Positions 9,114 through 18,105 of a DNA stretch of 64,000 nucleotides are shown piece by piece; positions within the stretch are counted from its first letter, which is position 1; each line of letters begins with the position of its first letter. Where the stretch lies: assembly GCF_034933565.1 (NCBI RefSeq), contig NZ_JAYFNG010000003.1:9117-73116 (forward strand). Reading direction: 5' to 3'. The stretch comes from Raineyella sp034933565. Lineage in GTDB: Bacteria > Actinomycetota > Actinomycetes > Propionibacteriales > Propionibacteriaceae. The position numbers and the translations under genes were made by a program. The notes under the pieces are model-generated. The model saw only the letters and a program-made list of their open reading frames with translations. It was not told the DNA's origin and made no database searches.

Positions 9114-10453
9114 GTTTCGGCGTCCTGGCCCTGCTGTGCCTGGTGGCGCTGGCCGGGCCGGTGTTGTCCCTCACCCGGGCCTCGCACCTGCCGGTCGTCG
9201 TCGGCGAGCTCGGTGTCGGGCTGCTGCTCGGTGCCACCGGCCTGCGGGTGCTGCACCCCGCCGACCACACCTTCTCCTTCCTCGCCGAGATCGGCTTCGG
9301 CCTGGTGATGTTCGTGGCCGGCTCGCACGTGCCGGTCCGGGACCCGGCGCTGCGCACCGGCCTGCGGGTCGGCGTGCTGCGAGCCCTGCTGATCGGGGCG
9401 CTCGCCGCTCTCCTGGGCACCGGGCTGGCGATGGCGTTCGGCACCGGCCACGCTGCCCTGTACGGCGTCCTGTTGGCGTCGTCGTCGGCCTCGATGGTGA
9501 TGCCCGCGCTCAACGGGGTGCCGCTCGATGGCCGTGCCATGGTGCAGATGCTGCCGCAGGTGGCGCTCGCCGATGCGGCCTGCATCGTGCTCCTGCCACT
9601 GGTCATCGATCCCACCCATGTGATGCGGGCGGGGATCGGGGCGCTGGCCGTGCTCGCCGCGGCCGCGGTGATCCTCATCTTCCTCCGCTGGCTGGAACGG
9701 TCCGGGCGCCGCAAGGCGATCCATGACCTCTCCCAGGAGCACAGCCTGGCGATCGAGCTGCGGATGGCGCTCACCCTGCTCTTCGCCCTGGCCGCGCTCG
9801 CTGCCAGCATGCATGTCTCGATCATGCTGGCCGGCTTCGCCCTGGGCCTGGCGTACGCGGCGATCGGCCAACCGCGGCGGCTGTCGCACCAGGTCTTCGC
9901 CATCACCGAGGGGCTGTTCTCGCCGATCTTCTTCGTCTGGCTGGGCGCCTCGCTGGACCTGCGCCAGCTCGGCTCCCACCCGGCGGCCATCGGGCTGGGA
10001 CTGGCCCTCGGGGTGGGGGCGTTGGTCGTCCACGGCGCGATGGCACTGACCGGCCAGCCACTGCCCGTGGCCGTGATGACCGCTGCCCAGATGGGCGTGC
10101 CGGTCGCCGCCGCCACCCTCGGCACGAACCTCGGGGTGCTCGCGCCGGGGGAGGACTCGGCGCTGCTGCTCGGCGCCATGGTCACCGTGGTCGCCGTCGC
10201 GGTGCTGGCCGGGCCGGTGGGGCGCATCGCCACGGCAGGCTCGCCCGACACCGGCTCCACCGGGCAGGGCTCCAACGGGAAAAGGAGCAACGGCAAGGGT
10301 GCCAAGGGAAAAGGGGCCGACGGGCAGGGTGCCAACGGGAACGGGCCCAGTGGGAAGGGCTCCAACGACAAGGGCTCCAACGGCAAGGGCGCCGACAGGA
10401 AGGGCCCGCAGGATCAGGGCTTCGACGGGAACGGGGCGTCTGCGACGACGTAG
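9110..10453 (+). CDS. Kef-type cation:proton antiporter (CPA2 family)
   Basis: A 447-residue membrane protein. Residues 1-375 form about 12 hydrophobic segments with the CPA2/NhaP-like pattern (VVGELGVGLLLG, LGASLDLRQLG, FALGLAYA). It would exchange Na+ or K+ for protons at the cytoplasmic membrane. There is no TrkA-N/RCK domain. Instead, residues about 377-447 form an unusual hydrophilic tail of repeats of the type G-S/A-N/D-G-K/Q-G. The gene starts with ATG overlapping the preceding stop. The pairing with a small soluble protein suggests a possible regulatory partner. Confidence 0.88.
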   Translation: MSFGVLALLCLVALAGPVLSLTRASHLPVVVGELGVGLLLGATGLRVLHPADHTFSFLAEIGFGLVMFVAGSHVPVRDPALRTGLRVGVLRALLIGALAALLGTGLAMAFGTGHAALYGVLLASSSASMVMPALNGVPLDGRAMVQMLPQVALADAACIVLLPLVIDPTHVMRAGIGALAVLAAAAVILIFLRWLERSGRRKAIHDLSQEHSLAIELRMALTLLFALAALAASMHVSIMLAGFALGLAYAAIGQPRRLSHQVFAITEGLFSPIFFVWLGASLDLRQLGSHPAAIGLGLALGVGALVVHGAMALTGQPLPVAVMTAAQMGVPVAAATLGTNLGVLAPGEDSALLLGAMVTVVAVAVLAGPVGRIATAGSPDTGSTGQGSNGKRSNGKGAKGKGADGQGANGNGPSGKGSNDKGSNGKGADRKGPQDQGFDGNGASATT

Positions 10454-10475
10454 CGCCGCGACACGTTCGGGGCCG

Positions 10476-10820
10476 TCAGTCGCCCGGTGTCGTCCCCGAC
10501 GGGGTGCCCGGCACCAGCTTCAGGCCGACCACGGCCGCGACGATGCCGCCGAGGAAGACCAGCCGGGCGGGGGAGACCGCCTCGGCGCCGGTCACCATGG
10601 CCCAACCGACGGTCAGTGCGGCTCCGACCCCGACCCAGACGGCGTACGCGGTGCCGATCGGGATGTGGCGGGTCGCCCGGGCGAGACCGAGCATGCTGGC
10701 GGTCAGGGCCACCAGGAAGACGAGGGTCGGGAGCGGGCGGGAAAGACCGTCGGAGCGGCCGAGGGCGGTCGCCCAGACGGCCTCGAACGCGGCACTTGCC
10801 AGCAGGATGATCCACGGCAC
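10476..10820 (-). CDS. SMR family multidrug/guanidinium efflux protein, distal subunit
   Basis: A 114-residue protein with four membrane helices. It has the essential membrane Glu13 in FEAVWATAL and the family segment HIPIGTAYAVWVGVGAA. The sequence is closer to SugE/Gdx than to EmrE. A short hydrophilic C-terminal extension follows the fourth helix. It starts one base after the stop of the second SMR gene, and both are read on the minus strand. Tandem SMR genes often form heterodimers (as in EbrAB or YkkCD), so the same is likely here. Substrates are unknown; guanidinium or quaternary cations are typical. Confidence 0.9.
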   Translation of the reverse strand: MPWIILLASAAFEAVWATALGRSDGLSRPLPTLVFLVALTASMLGLARATRHIPIGTAYAVWVGVGAALTVGWAMVTGAEAVSPARLVFLGGIVAAVVGLKLVPGTPSGTTPGD

Positions 10821-10821
10821 G

Positions 10822-11136
10822 TCAGCTGACCGCCTTCAGACCGACGATCGAGCCGATCAGCACGACCAGCAGCAGGCTGCGGGTGACGGTGGGGCGTTCG
10901 GTCCCCCGGACCATCCCGAGCAGCACGGTCAGCGTGGCACCGATCCCGACCCACACCGCGTAGGCGGTCCCCGTCGGGATGTTGGTCATGGCGCGGGCGA
11001 GACCGGCCATGCTGAGGACGAGGGCGACGACGAAGGTGACGGTGGGCAGCGGGCGCCGCAGTCCGCGCGAGGCGCCCAGGGCTGTCGCCCAGACCGCCTC
11101 CAGCATGCCGGCGCCGACGAGGATGAACCATGACAT
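10822..11136 (-). CDS. SMR family multidrug/guanidinium efflux protein, proximal subunit
   Basis: A 104-residue four-helix SMR protein with Glu13 in LEAVWATAL and the segment NIPTGTAYAVWVGIGATL. It is about half identical to its neighbour, with which it forms a two-gene unit. The start ATG at 11134-11136 was chosen because the first helix begins directly there. An upstream in-frame ATG would add 66 polar residues foreign to the family and would run into the HspR operator region. No guanidine riboswitch could be recognised in the roughly 150 bases upstream. Confidence 0.9.
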   Translation of the reverse strand: MSWFILVGAGMLEAVWATALGASRGLRRPLPTVTFVVALVLSMAGLARAMTNIPTGTAYAVWVGIGATLTVLLGMVRGTERPTVTRSLLLVVLIGSIVGLKAVS

Positions 11137-11288
11137 GGGTGACCTGTCCGAGTCAGTCTTGTCAGCTGCGGGTACTGCTCCCTCGTCCGCGGCCCGGGTC
11201 GGGGGCCCTGTCGGAGCATAGCAAGGGCCCTCGGCCCGCAGCTTCAGGGAAATCCCCCATGGTGGGAATAACTCCGACCGATGCATAG

Positions 11289-11390
11289 TTGAGCGGATGT
11301 GACTCAAGCTCCGACTTGAGCGGACTCGACTCAATCATCACCCGATGGAGTCGAGTAGGCTCAGGCAAGGGTTGAGCCGAGTAGACTCAA
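11289..11390 (+). promoter_or_regulatory. Cluster of HAIR elements (HspR operators) upstream of dnaK
   Basis: Three sites fit TTGAGC-N7-ACTCAA exactly: 11289-11307, 11316-11334 and 11372-11390. A fourth, weaker copy (TGGAGT-N7-GCTCAG) lies at 11346-11364. The known HAIR consensus is CTTGAGT-N7-ACTCAAG, bound by HspR with DnaK as co-repressor. Centre spacing is about 26-30 bp, near multiples of the helical turn. The hspR gene closes the same operon, so this is a feedback circuit. Confidence 0.93.
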
Positions 11391-11510
11391 CCCAGCAGCA
11401 GTTCCCTGGTCCGCGTGGACCGGCGCCACCGGCACCGGGCACCGGCACCACTCGGGCTACACCACGCAGGTCACACACCATCAGGTCAAAACACCATGGA
11501 GGTACATCAC

Positions 11511-13369
<1,859 letters not shown>

Positions 13370-13373
<4 letters not shown>

Positions 13374-14089
13374 CCGATCCCGAGAACGTGAACGGCGAGG
13401 AGGAGCGGCCGGAGGGCCTGCACATCTCCGACAAGCGCCGTTTCGATCCCGAGACGTACGAACGCCGGGTCCCGGGGACGCCGACGGCCGATCAGGCCGC
13501 GGCGGGCCCCGGGCCGTCCGGTGACACCGGTGCGGAGCCGGCCGACCGGGCGGAGCCGACCGGGCAGGTCGAGGACGCCGACGAGACCGAGGAGGGCGAG
13601 GTGCCCGGAGAGTTCGTCGTGCCCGACGACGTCAGCGAGCTGGTGGAGGATGCCCGGGTGGTGGAGCTGGAGAGCCAGGTGCGGGAGCGCACCGAGGACC
13701 TGCAGCGGCTGCAGGCCGAGTACGTCAACTACAAGCGTCGTGTCGACCGGGACCGCGATGTGGCCCGCCAGACCGGGATCGAGTCGGTGATGAACGACCT
13801 GCTGGCCGTCCTCGACGACCTGCGGTCGGCTCGCTCCCACGAGGACCTGACCGGCGGTTTCAAGGCCGTCGCCGAGGAGATCGAGAAGGTCGCGGCGAAG
13901 CACGGTCTCGAGGCGTACGGCGTCGAGGGCGAGGCCTTCGACCCGCAGATCCACGAGGCGCTGATGCATCAGCCCGCCCCCGAGGGCACCGAGGTCGACG
14001 GTCCGACCGTCGTCGCAGTGCTGCAGCCCGGCTACCGCATCGGCGAGCGCATCCTGCGTCCCGCCCGGGTGGCCGTCACCGGGGCCTGA
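13370..14089 (+). CDS. grpE: Nucleotide exchange factor GrpE
   Basis: A 239-residue protein starting at GTG that overlaps the dnaK stop (GTGA), so it is translationally coupled. Residues 1-85 are acidic and poorly conserved. From about 90 comes the long dimer-forming helix (LESQVRERTEDLQRLQAEYV) and the segment NYKRRVDRDRD. The C-terminal beta domain ends with VAVLQPGYRIGERILRPARV, the GrpE signature. It releases ADP from DnaK. The N-terminal part is longer than in E. coli, as is common in actinobacteria. Confidence 0.97.
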
Positions 14090-14115
14090 GACCGGCCCCA
14101 CGAGGGAGGACGACG

Positions 14116-14157
14116 ATCGGCGGTCCGGGTCCGGAGTGTTCAGCCCGGACCGCCGAT
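14116..14157 (+). terminator. Long hairpin between grpE and dnaJ (attenuator or processing site)
   Basis: A perfect 14-bp stem (ATCGGCGGTCCGGG at 14116-14129 with its complement at 14144-14157) encloses a 14-nt loop. There is no U tract. As it lies within the operon, it may lower dnaJ/hspR expression or protect the upstream message end. Confidence 0.6.
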
Positions 14158-14233
14158 CCGCCCCCCGGGACCATCACCCCGGAAGGCTTCCTGAACACAC
14201 CCCATGAACACACACTCCAGGAACACCTGATCC

Positions 14234-14320
14234 TGCGAGCATGCGAGCAGCAGTGAGGACGAGCATGCGAGCAGACGAGTACGCGAGCAGCAGACGAGTA
14301 CGCGCGCAGTACGCGAGCAC
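14234..14320 (+). repeat. Imperfect direct repeats in the grpE-dnaJ spacer
   Basis: Units of the type GCGAGCAGCAGACGAGTAC recur three to four times with deletions. The spacer is 267 bp, unusually long for neighbouring genes of a chaperone operon. Confidence 0.6.
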
Positions 14321-14356
14321 GGTGAACCCAGCAACCACGGATGAGAGGCCGCGCCG

Positions 14357-15511
14357 GTGAGCACGAAGGACTGGCTCGAGAAGGACTACTACAAGGTCCT
14401 GGGCGTCTCGAAGGACGCCACCCAGGACGACATCAAGAAGGCCTTCCGCAAGCTGGCGCGCGAGAACCACCCCGACGCCAACCCGGGCAACGCCGACAAG
14501 GCGGAGCGGTTCAAGGCCGTCTCGGAGGCCAACGACGTCCTGTCGGACCCCAAGAAGCGCAAGGAGTACGACCAGCAGCGCAGCCTGTTCGGGGGCGGCT
14601 TCCGGTTCAACCGCGGCCAGGGGCAGGCCACGCCGAACGTCGACGACCTGTTCCGCAACGCCACCTCCGGCGCCGGTGACTTCTCCGACCTGCTCGGTGG
14701 CCTGTTCGGTGGGGGCGGTGGCGGCGTCCGCCGGACGACCAGCCGCAGCCCGCGCCGGGGGGCCGATGTCGAGGGCGACGTGACGATCGACTTCGACCAG
14801 GCCGTCGAGGGCACCACGGTGTCCATGCAGATGGTCTCCGACGCGCCCTGTGCGGCTTGTTCGGGCACCGGCGCGAGGTCCGGCACCGTGCCGCGGGTCT
14901 GCCCGACCTGTCAGGGCTCGGGGATGCGTACGGCCACCTCGGGTGGCGTCTTCCAGGTCACCGAGCCCTGCCAGGACTGCCACGGCCGTGGGCTGATCGT
15001 CGACGACCCGTGCCCGGTCTGCGGCGGTTCCGGGCGTGGTCGTTCGACCCACACCATGCAGGTCCGCATCCCGGCCGGGGTCGAGGACGGCCAGCGGATC
15101 CGGCTGAAGGGCAAGGGCTCCCAGGGTGAGCACGGCGGCGGCCCCGGTGACCTCTACGTCGACGTCCACGTCACCCCGCACAAGCTCTTCGGCCGCAGCG
15201 GCACCAACCTCACCATCACCGTTCCGGTGACCTTCAGCGAGGCCGCGCTGGGTGCCGAGATCGAGGTGCCGACCCTGCACGGGCAGAACGTCCGGCTGCG
15301 GATCCCCGCCGGGACGCCGAACGGGCGTACGTTGCGGGTCCGCGGGCGCGGTGTCGTCCGCAAGGACGGCTCCAAGGGTGATCTGCTGGTCACCATCGAG
15401 GTGACCGTCCCGGCCCAGCTGACCGACCGGGCCCGTAACGCCCTGCTGATCTACGCCGACGAGGCGGGCGAGACCAACCCGCGCGCCGCGCTGTTCGCCC
15501 GGGGGCACTGA
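14357..15511 (+). CDS. dnaJ: Chaperone protein DnaJ (Hsp40, type I)
   Basis: A 384-residue co-chaperone starting at GTG behind GAGAGG. The J-domain (1-70) contains the HPD motif at 38-40. A Gly/Phe-rich linker (about 75-130, with GGLFGGGGGG) follows. The zinc-binding region has four complete CxxCxGxG motifs (CAACSGTG, CPTCQGSG, CQDCHGRG, CPVCGGSG). The C-terminal peptide-binding domains complete the protein. It stimulates DnaK ATPase and delivers substrates. It corresponds to the DnaJ1 paralogue linked to dnaK in actinobacteria. Confidence 0.97.
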   Translation: MSTKDWLEKDYYKVLGVSKDATQDDIKKAFRKLARENHPDANPGNADKAERFKAVSEANDVLSDPKKRKEYDQQRSLFGGGFRFNRGQGQATPNVDDLFRNATSGAGDFSDLLGGLFGGGGGGVRRTTSRSPRRGADVEGDVTIDFDQAVEGTTVSMQMVSDAPCAACSGTGARSGTVPRVCPTCQGSGMRTATSGGVFQVTEPCQDCHGRGLIVDDPCPVCGGSGRGRSTHTMQVRIPAGVEDGQRIRLKGKGSQGEHGGGPGDLYVDVHVTPHKLFGRSGTNLTITVPVTFSEAALGAEIEVPTLHGQNVRLRIPAGTPNGRTLRVRGRGVVRKDGSKGDLLVTIEVTVPAQLTDRARNALLIYADEAGETNPRAALFARGH

Positions 15512-15945
15512 TGGCCGCCGAGTCGAGCCGGCTCCCGGAACGGATCGACCGGGATGCGCCGGTCTTCGCGATCTCGGTGGCGGCCCGACTCGCCGGCATG
15601 CATCCGCAGACGCTGCGGACGTACGACCGGCTGGGACTGGTGTCCCCGCGGCGTACGTCCGGGCGTGGCCGGCGCTACTCGCCGCGCGACGTCGACCGGC
15701 TGCGGATGGTCCAGCACCTCAGTCAGGTCGAGGGGATCAACCTCGAGGGCATCCACCGGATCCTGCAGATGCAGGACCTGGTCGAGGATCTGCAGGCCCA
15801 GGTGCGCGATCTCGAGGAGCGGCTCCGGCAGGCGCTGGTGGCGCCGGCGGGGTCGCGGTTCTTCACCGCCGACCCGTCCGGTGGCGTCCGGATGGGCTCC
15901 TCGGTCGGTCGGCCCCATCCGCCGCGGGCGCTCACCGGTCGCTGA
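15511..15945 (+). CDS. hspR: Heat-shock repressor HspR (MerR family)
   Basis: A 144-residue regulator whose ATG overlaps the last base of the dnaJ stop. Residues 18-85 form a MerR-type winged helix (FAISVAARLAGMHPQTLRTY, then DRLGLVSPRRT). A coiled coil at 85-112 (DLVEDLQAQVRDLEERLRQAL) should make the dimer. The short C-terminal end is Gly/Pro/Arg-rich. HspR represses the dnaK operon by binding HAIR boxes, which are seen upstream of dnaK. The position as last gene of the operon is the usual one. Confidence 0.96.
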   Translation: MAAESSRLPERIDRDAPVFAISVAARLAGMHPQTLRTYDRLGLVSPRRTSGRGRRYSPRDVDRLRMVQHLSQVEGINLEGIHRILQMQDLVEDLQAQVRDLEERLRQALVAPAGSRFFTADPSGGVRMGSSVGRPHPPRALTGR

Positions 15946-15961
15946 CCGGAGGTTACGACGG

Positions 15962-15992
15962 CCTCGCCGGTCGCCGACCGGGCGACGCGAGG
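15962..15992. terminator. Hairpin between convergent hspR and flavoprotein genes
   Basis: CCTCGC and GTCGCC pair with GGCGAC and GCGAGG, with a two-base bulge on the 5' arm and a 5-nt loop. It lies in the 50-bp space between two converging stop codons, so it may serve both. Confidence 0.45.
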
Positions 15993-15995
15993 GCC

Positions 15996-17288
15996 TCACC
16001 GGTCGTGTCGCGAAGGCACAGCGCGGCGGTGCCGGGGCTGTGACCGGGGGACGCCGAGGTCGGCCAGGACCGCCTCGGCAGCGCGCTGTCCGGACACCAT
16101 CGCCCCATGGATCGAGCCGGTCTTGCGATGGTCACCGGCGACGTACACGTCGTCCCAGATCCGCACCTGCTGCCGGTCGGACAGCGGCGGGCGGTGCGTC
16201 GGCAGCGCGTTCGGCAGCTCGAAGTGCGCCACCACCTCCCAGTCGTCGGTCGGCACGCCGTAGATCGCGGCCAGATGGCGACGGACGACCCGGGCATCGG
16301 CCCGGCCGTCGAAGCGGTCGAGGAGTGTCTTGGCGGCCACCAGGTGGGTGCCCGGCGGAGCGTACGTGGGGGCGAAGCTGGTCACTTCGACCGCGGTCCA
16401 CACCGGCCCGATCGGGCCCCGCCCGTCGAGCGCGAAGACCGGCAGTGCGAAGGGCGCCTCGGGGGCGCGGAACCACCAGGTGGCGACGCCCTGCATCCGC
16501 GGGCGTCGCACCGGCAGCAGCTGGTTCACCGCCTCGGGGCTGACCGCGACGACGGCCTTCCGGGCCCGCAGCGTGTCACTCCATGTCCTGACCTCCACGC
16601 CCGGGCCGGTCTCCAGCACGGCGGAGGCGTGCACCTCCAGACGCACCGGTCGCCGCAACTGGGCAGCGAGCAACTCCGGCAGTGCCTGCATGCCGTTCGC
16701 CGGCAGCCCGGGGGTCCCGGCGAGGATGCTGTGCAGCACCCATTTCGCGTACGCCGCCGACGTCGTCCCGCTGCTGTCGGCGAGCAATGCGTAGAGCACC
16801 GGGAGCAGCAGCTCCTCGCGCAGGGCGCCGCGCACCCGGTACTCGTCCAGGGACGCCTCCAGTGTGGTGTCGTCGTCGGAGTCGAGCACCCGCCCGCCGA
16901 CCAGGCCGCTGGCCGACCAGCGGGCCAGCGCGGTGAGGTCGGTGGCGGAGATCATCCGGCTGCGGACCATCGAGGGCAGCAGCCGGGGGGCGCGCCGCGG
17001 ATCACCGAGGAGCTGCGGGCCGTCGGTGCGACGCACCAGCAGCGCGGCCTGCGGATAGCGCATGTCGAGCAGATCGAGGTCGACCCAGCGGTGCACGGCC
17101 GGCATCTGCGGGTTCAGCGTCATCAGGCCCCAGTCGCAGGTGAACCCGTCGATCCGCGAGGAGCGGATCCGCCCGCCGACCGTCTGGCCGGCATCGACGG
17201 TGAGGACGTCCATCCCGGCGTCCTCCAGGACCCGGGCGCACCGCAGCCCCGCGACGCCGGCACCGATGACGATGACATCGGCATCCAT
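15996..17288 (-). CDS. FAD-dependent oxidoreductase, amine-oxidase/phytoene-desaturase-like
   Basis: A 430-residue flavoprotein. The N terminus MDADVIVIGAGVAGLRCA is a Rossmann FAD-binding motif (GxGxxG at 9-14). VDAGQTVGGRIRS follows, the GG-R motif of the amine-oxidase superfamily. Near the C terminus, DDVYVAGDHRKTGSIHGAM matches the second FAD-binding segment of NAD(P)/FAD oxidoreductases such as chloroplast-type amine oxidase-like proteins. The substrate is unknown. The start is ATG at 17286-17288 behind GGGAGGTGA. The gene stands alone. Confidence 0.85.
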   Translation of the reverse strand: MDADVIVIGAGVAGLRCARVLEDAGMDVLTVDAGQTVGGRIRSSRIDGFTCDWGLMTLNPQMPAVHRWVDLDLLDMRYPQAALLVRRTDGPQLLGDPRRAPRLLPSMVRSRMISATDLTALARWSASGLVGGRVLDSDDDTTLEASLDEYRVRGALREELLLPVLYALLADSSGTTSAAYAKWVLHSILAGTPGLPANGMQALPELLAAQLRRPVRLEVHASAVLETGPGVEVRTWSDTLRARKAVVAVSPEAVNQLLPVRRPRMQGVATWWFRAPEAPFALPVFALDGRGPIGPVWTAVEVTSFAPTYAPPGTHLVAAKTLLDRFDGRADARVVRRHLAAIYGVPTDDWEVVAHFELPNALPTHRPPLSDRQQVRIWDDVYVAGDHRKTGSIHGAMVSGQRAAEAVLADLGVPRSQPRHRRAVPSRHDR

Positions 17289-17407
17289 CCCGCTCACCTC
17301 CCGGATCGGACCTCCAGGGCCCGGCAACGGGCGCCCGGTACCCCGTCAGGGGTGCTGGACAATTGTGCAGCACCGCCGCCGTCCTGTCGGGTCAACCGGC
17401 TCCAGCT

Positions 17408-17549
17408 TCTCGGTACGAGGCCCGAGCTTTTCGGGTCACCTGGGCTCGAGGTTTCTCGGGTACGACGCCCGAGGCTCTCGGATCGACGAGGCCGAGACTC
17501 TCGGATCGACGAGGTCGCGAGTTCCTCGGGTCAACTGAGCTCGAGCTGA
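17408..17549. repeat. Degenerate 23-24-bp tandem repeat
   Basis: About six imperfect units, each of the form CTCGG...GACGAGGCCGAG, cover the spacer before, and the last few bases of, the next minus-strand gene. Each unit has CTCGG and CCGAG ends that can pair, so the transcript could form a row of small hairpins. Confidence 0.6.
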
Positions 17550-17959
17550 CCGAACATGTTGAACCGGACCAGGTCCTGGCGGGGATGGTGGACGAACTCC
17601 CACAGATGCGCGTCCGGGTCGGCGACGATCGCGGTGTACGCGCCCCAGTCACGATCGGTGGGCGGGCGCACCGAGTAGCCGCCCGCGGCGAGCCACTCCT
17701 CGTACGCTGCGCGGACCTGCGCGTCGGTGCGGAAGTGGCTGACCAGGCGCTGCCCGCGGAATCCGGTGCCGCCGGACGACAGTTGGGCGCCGTCGGCGAG
17801 GTGCTCCCAGCTGGACAGGGCGAGGATCGGGCCGAGGGTCTGGAACAGGACGACATCGGTCACGCCACGGCGGGCCTGGAATCCGACGGCCTCGTAGAAC
17901 TGCGTCGACCGCTCGAGGTCCTTCACGCCGAGCGTGACAATCGACAGGCGCGGTTGCAT
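17531..17959 (-). CDS. VOC family protein
   Basis: This 142-residue glyoxalase-fold protein shows two paired motifs: LSIVTLGVKDLERSTQFYEAVGF at the start and AIVADPDAHLWEFVHHP near the end. These hold the usual metal-binding Glu and His positions. The type is COG0346-like with unknown substrate. The end of the gene (FNMFGQLELS) lies within the repeat cluster. It is unrelated in close sequence to the other two VOC proteins of the window. Confidence 0.83.
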   Translation of the reverse strand: MQPRLSIVTLGVKDLERSTQFYEAVGFQARRGVTDVVLFQTLGPILALSSWEHLADGAQLSSGGTGFRGQRLVSHFRTDAQVRAAYEEWLAAGGYSVRPPTDRDWGAYTAIVADPDAHLWEFVHHPRQDLVRFNMFGQLELS

Positions 17960-18070
17960 GGGCTCACCGTAACCCGGGTCGCGGCCCGGACGCGGTGGTG
18001 ACCGGGATCACGACACAGGTCCGGGGGACGGCAGTGGTCGGGTTCACGACACCGGGTCGGCCCGCCGGTG

Positions 18071-18096
18071 ACCCGGACCATGGTCCCGGTCCGGGT
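18071..18096 (-). terminator. Hairpin downstream of the PBP gene
   Basis: ACCCGGACC pairs with GGTCCGGGT around an 8-nt loop, 10 bp after the minus-strand PBP stop. Confidence 0.45.
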
Positions 18097-18105
18097 CGGG
18101 TGGAG

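Noticed and set aside
11137..11290. Possible guanidine riboswitch upstream of the SMR pair
   Set aside because: The SMR pair is of the Gdx/SugE type, for which such RNAs are known, but I could not find the conserved blocks of the guanidine-I, -II or -III classes in the leader.
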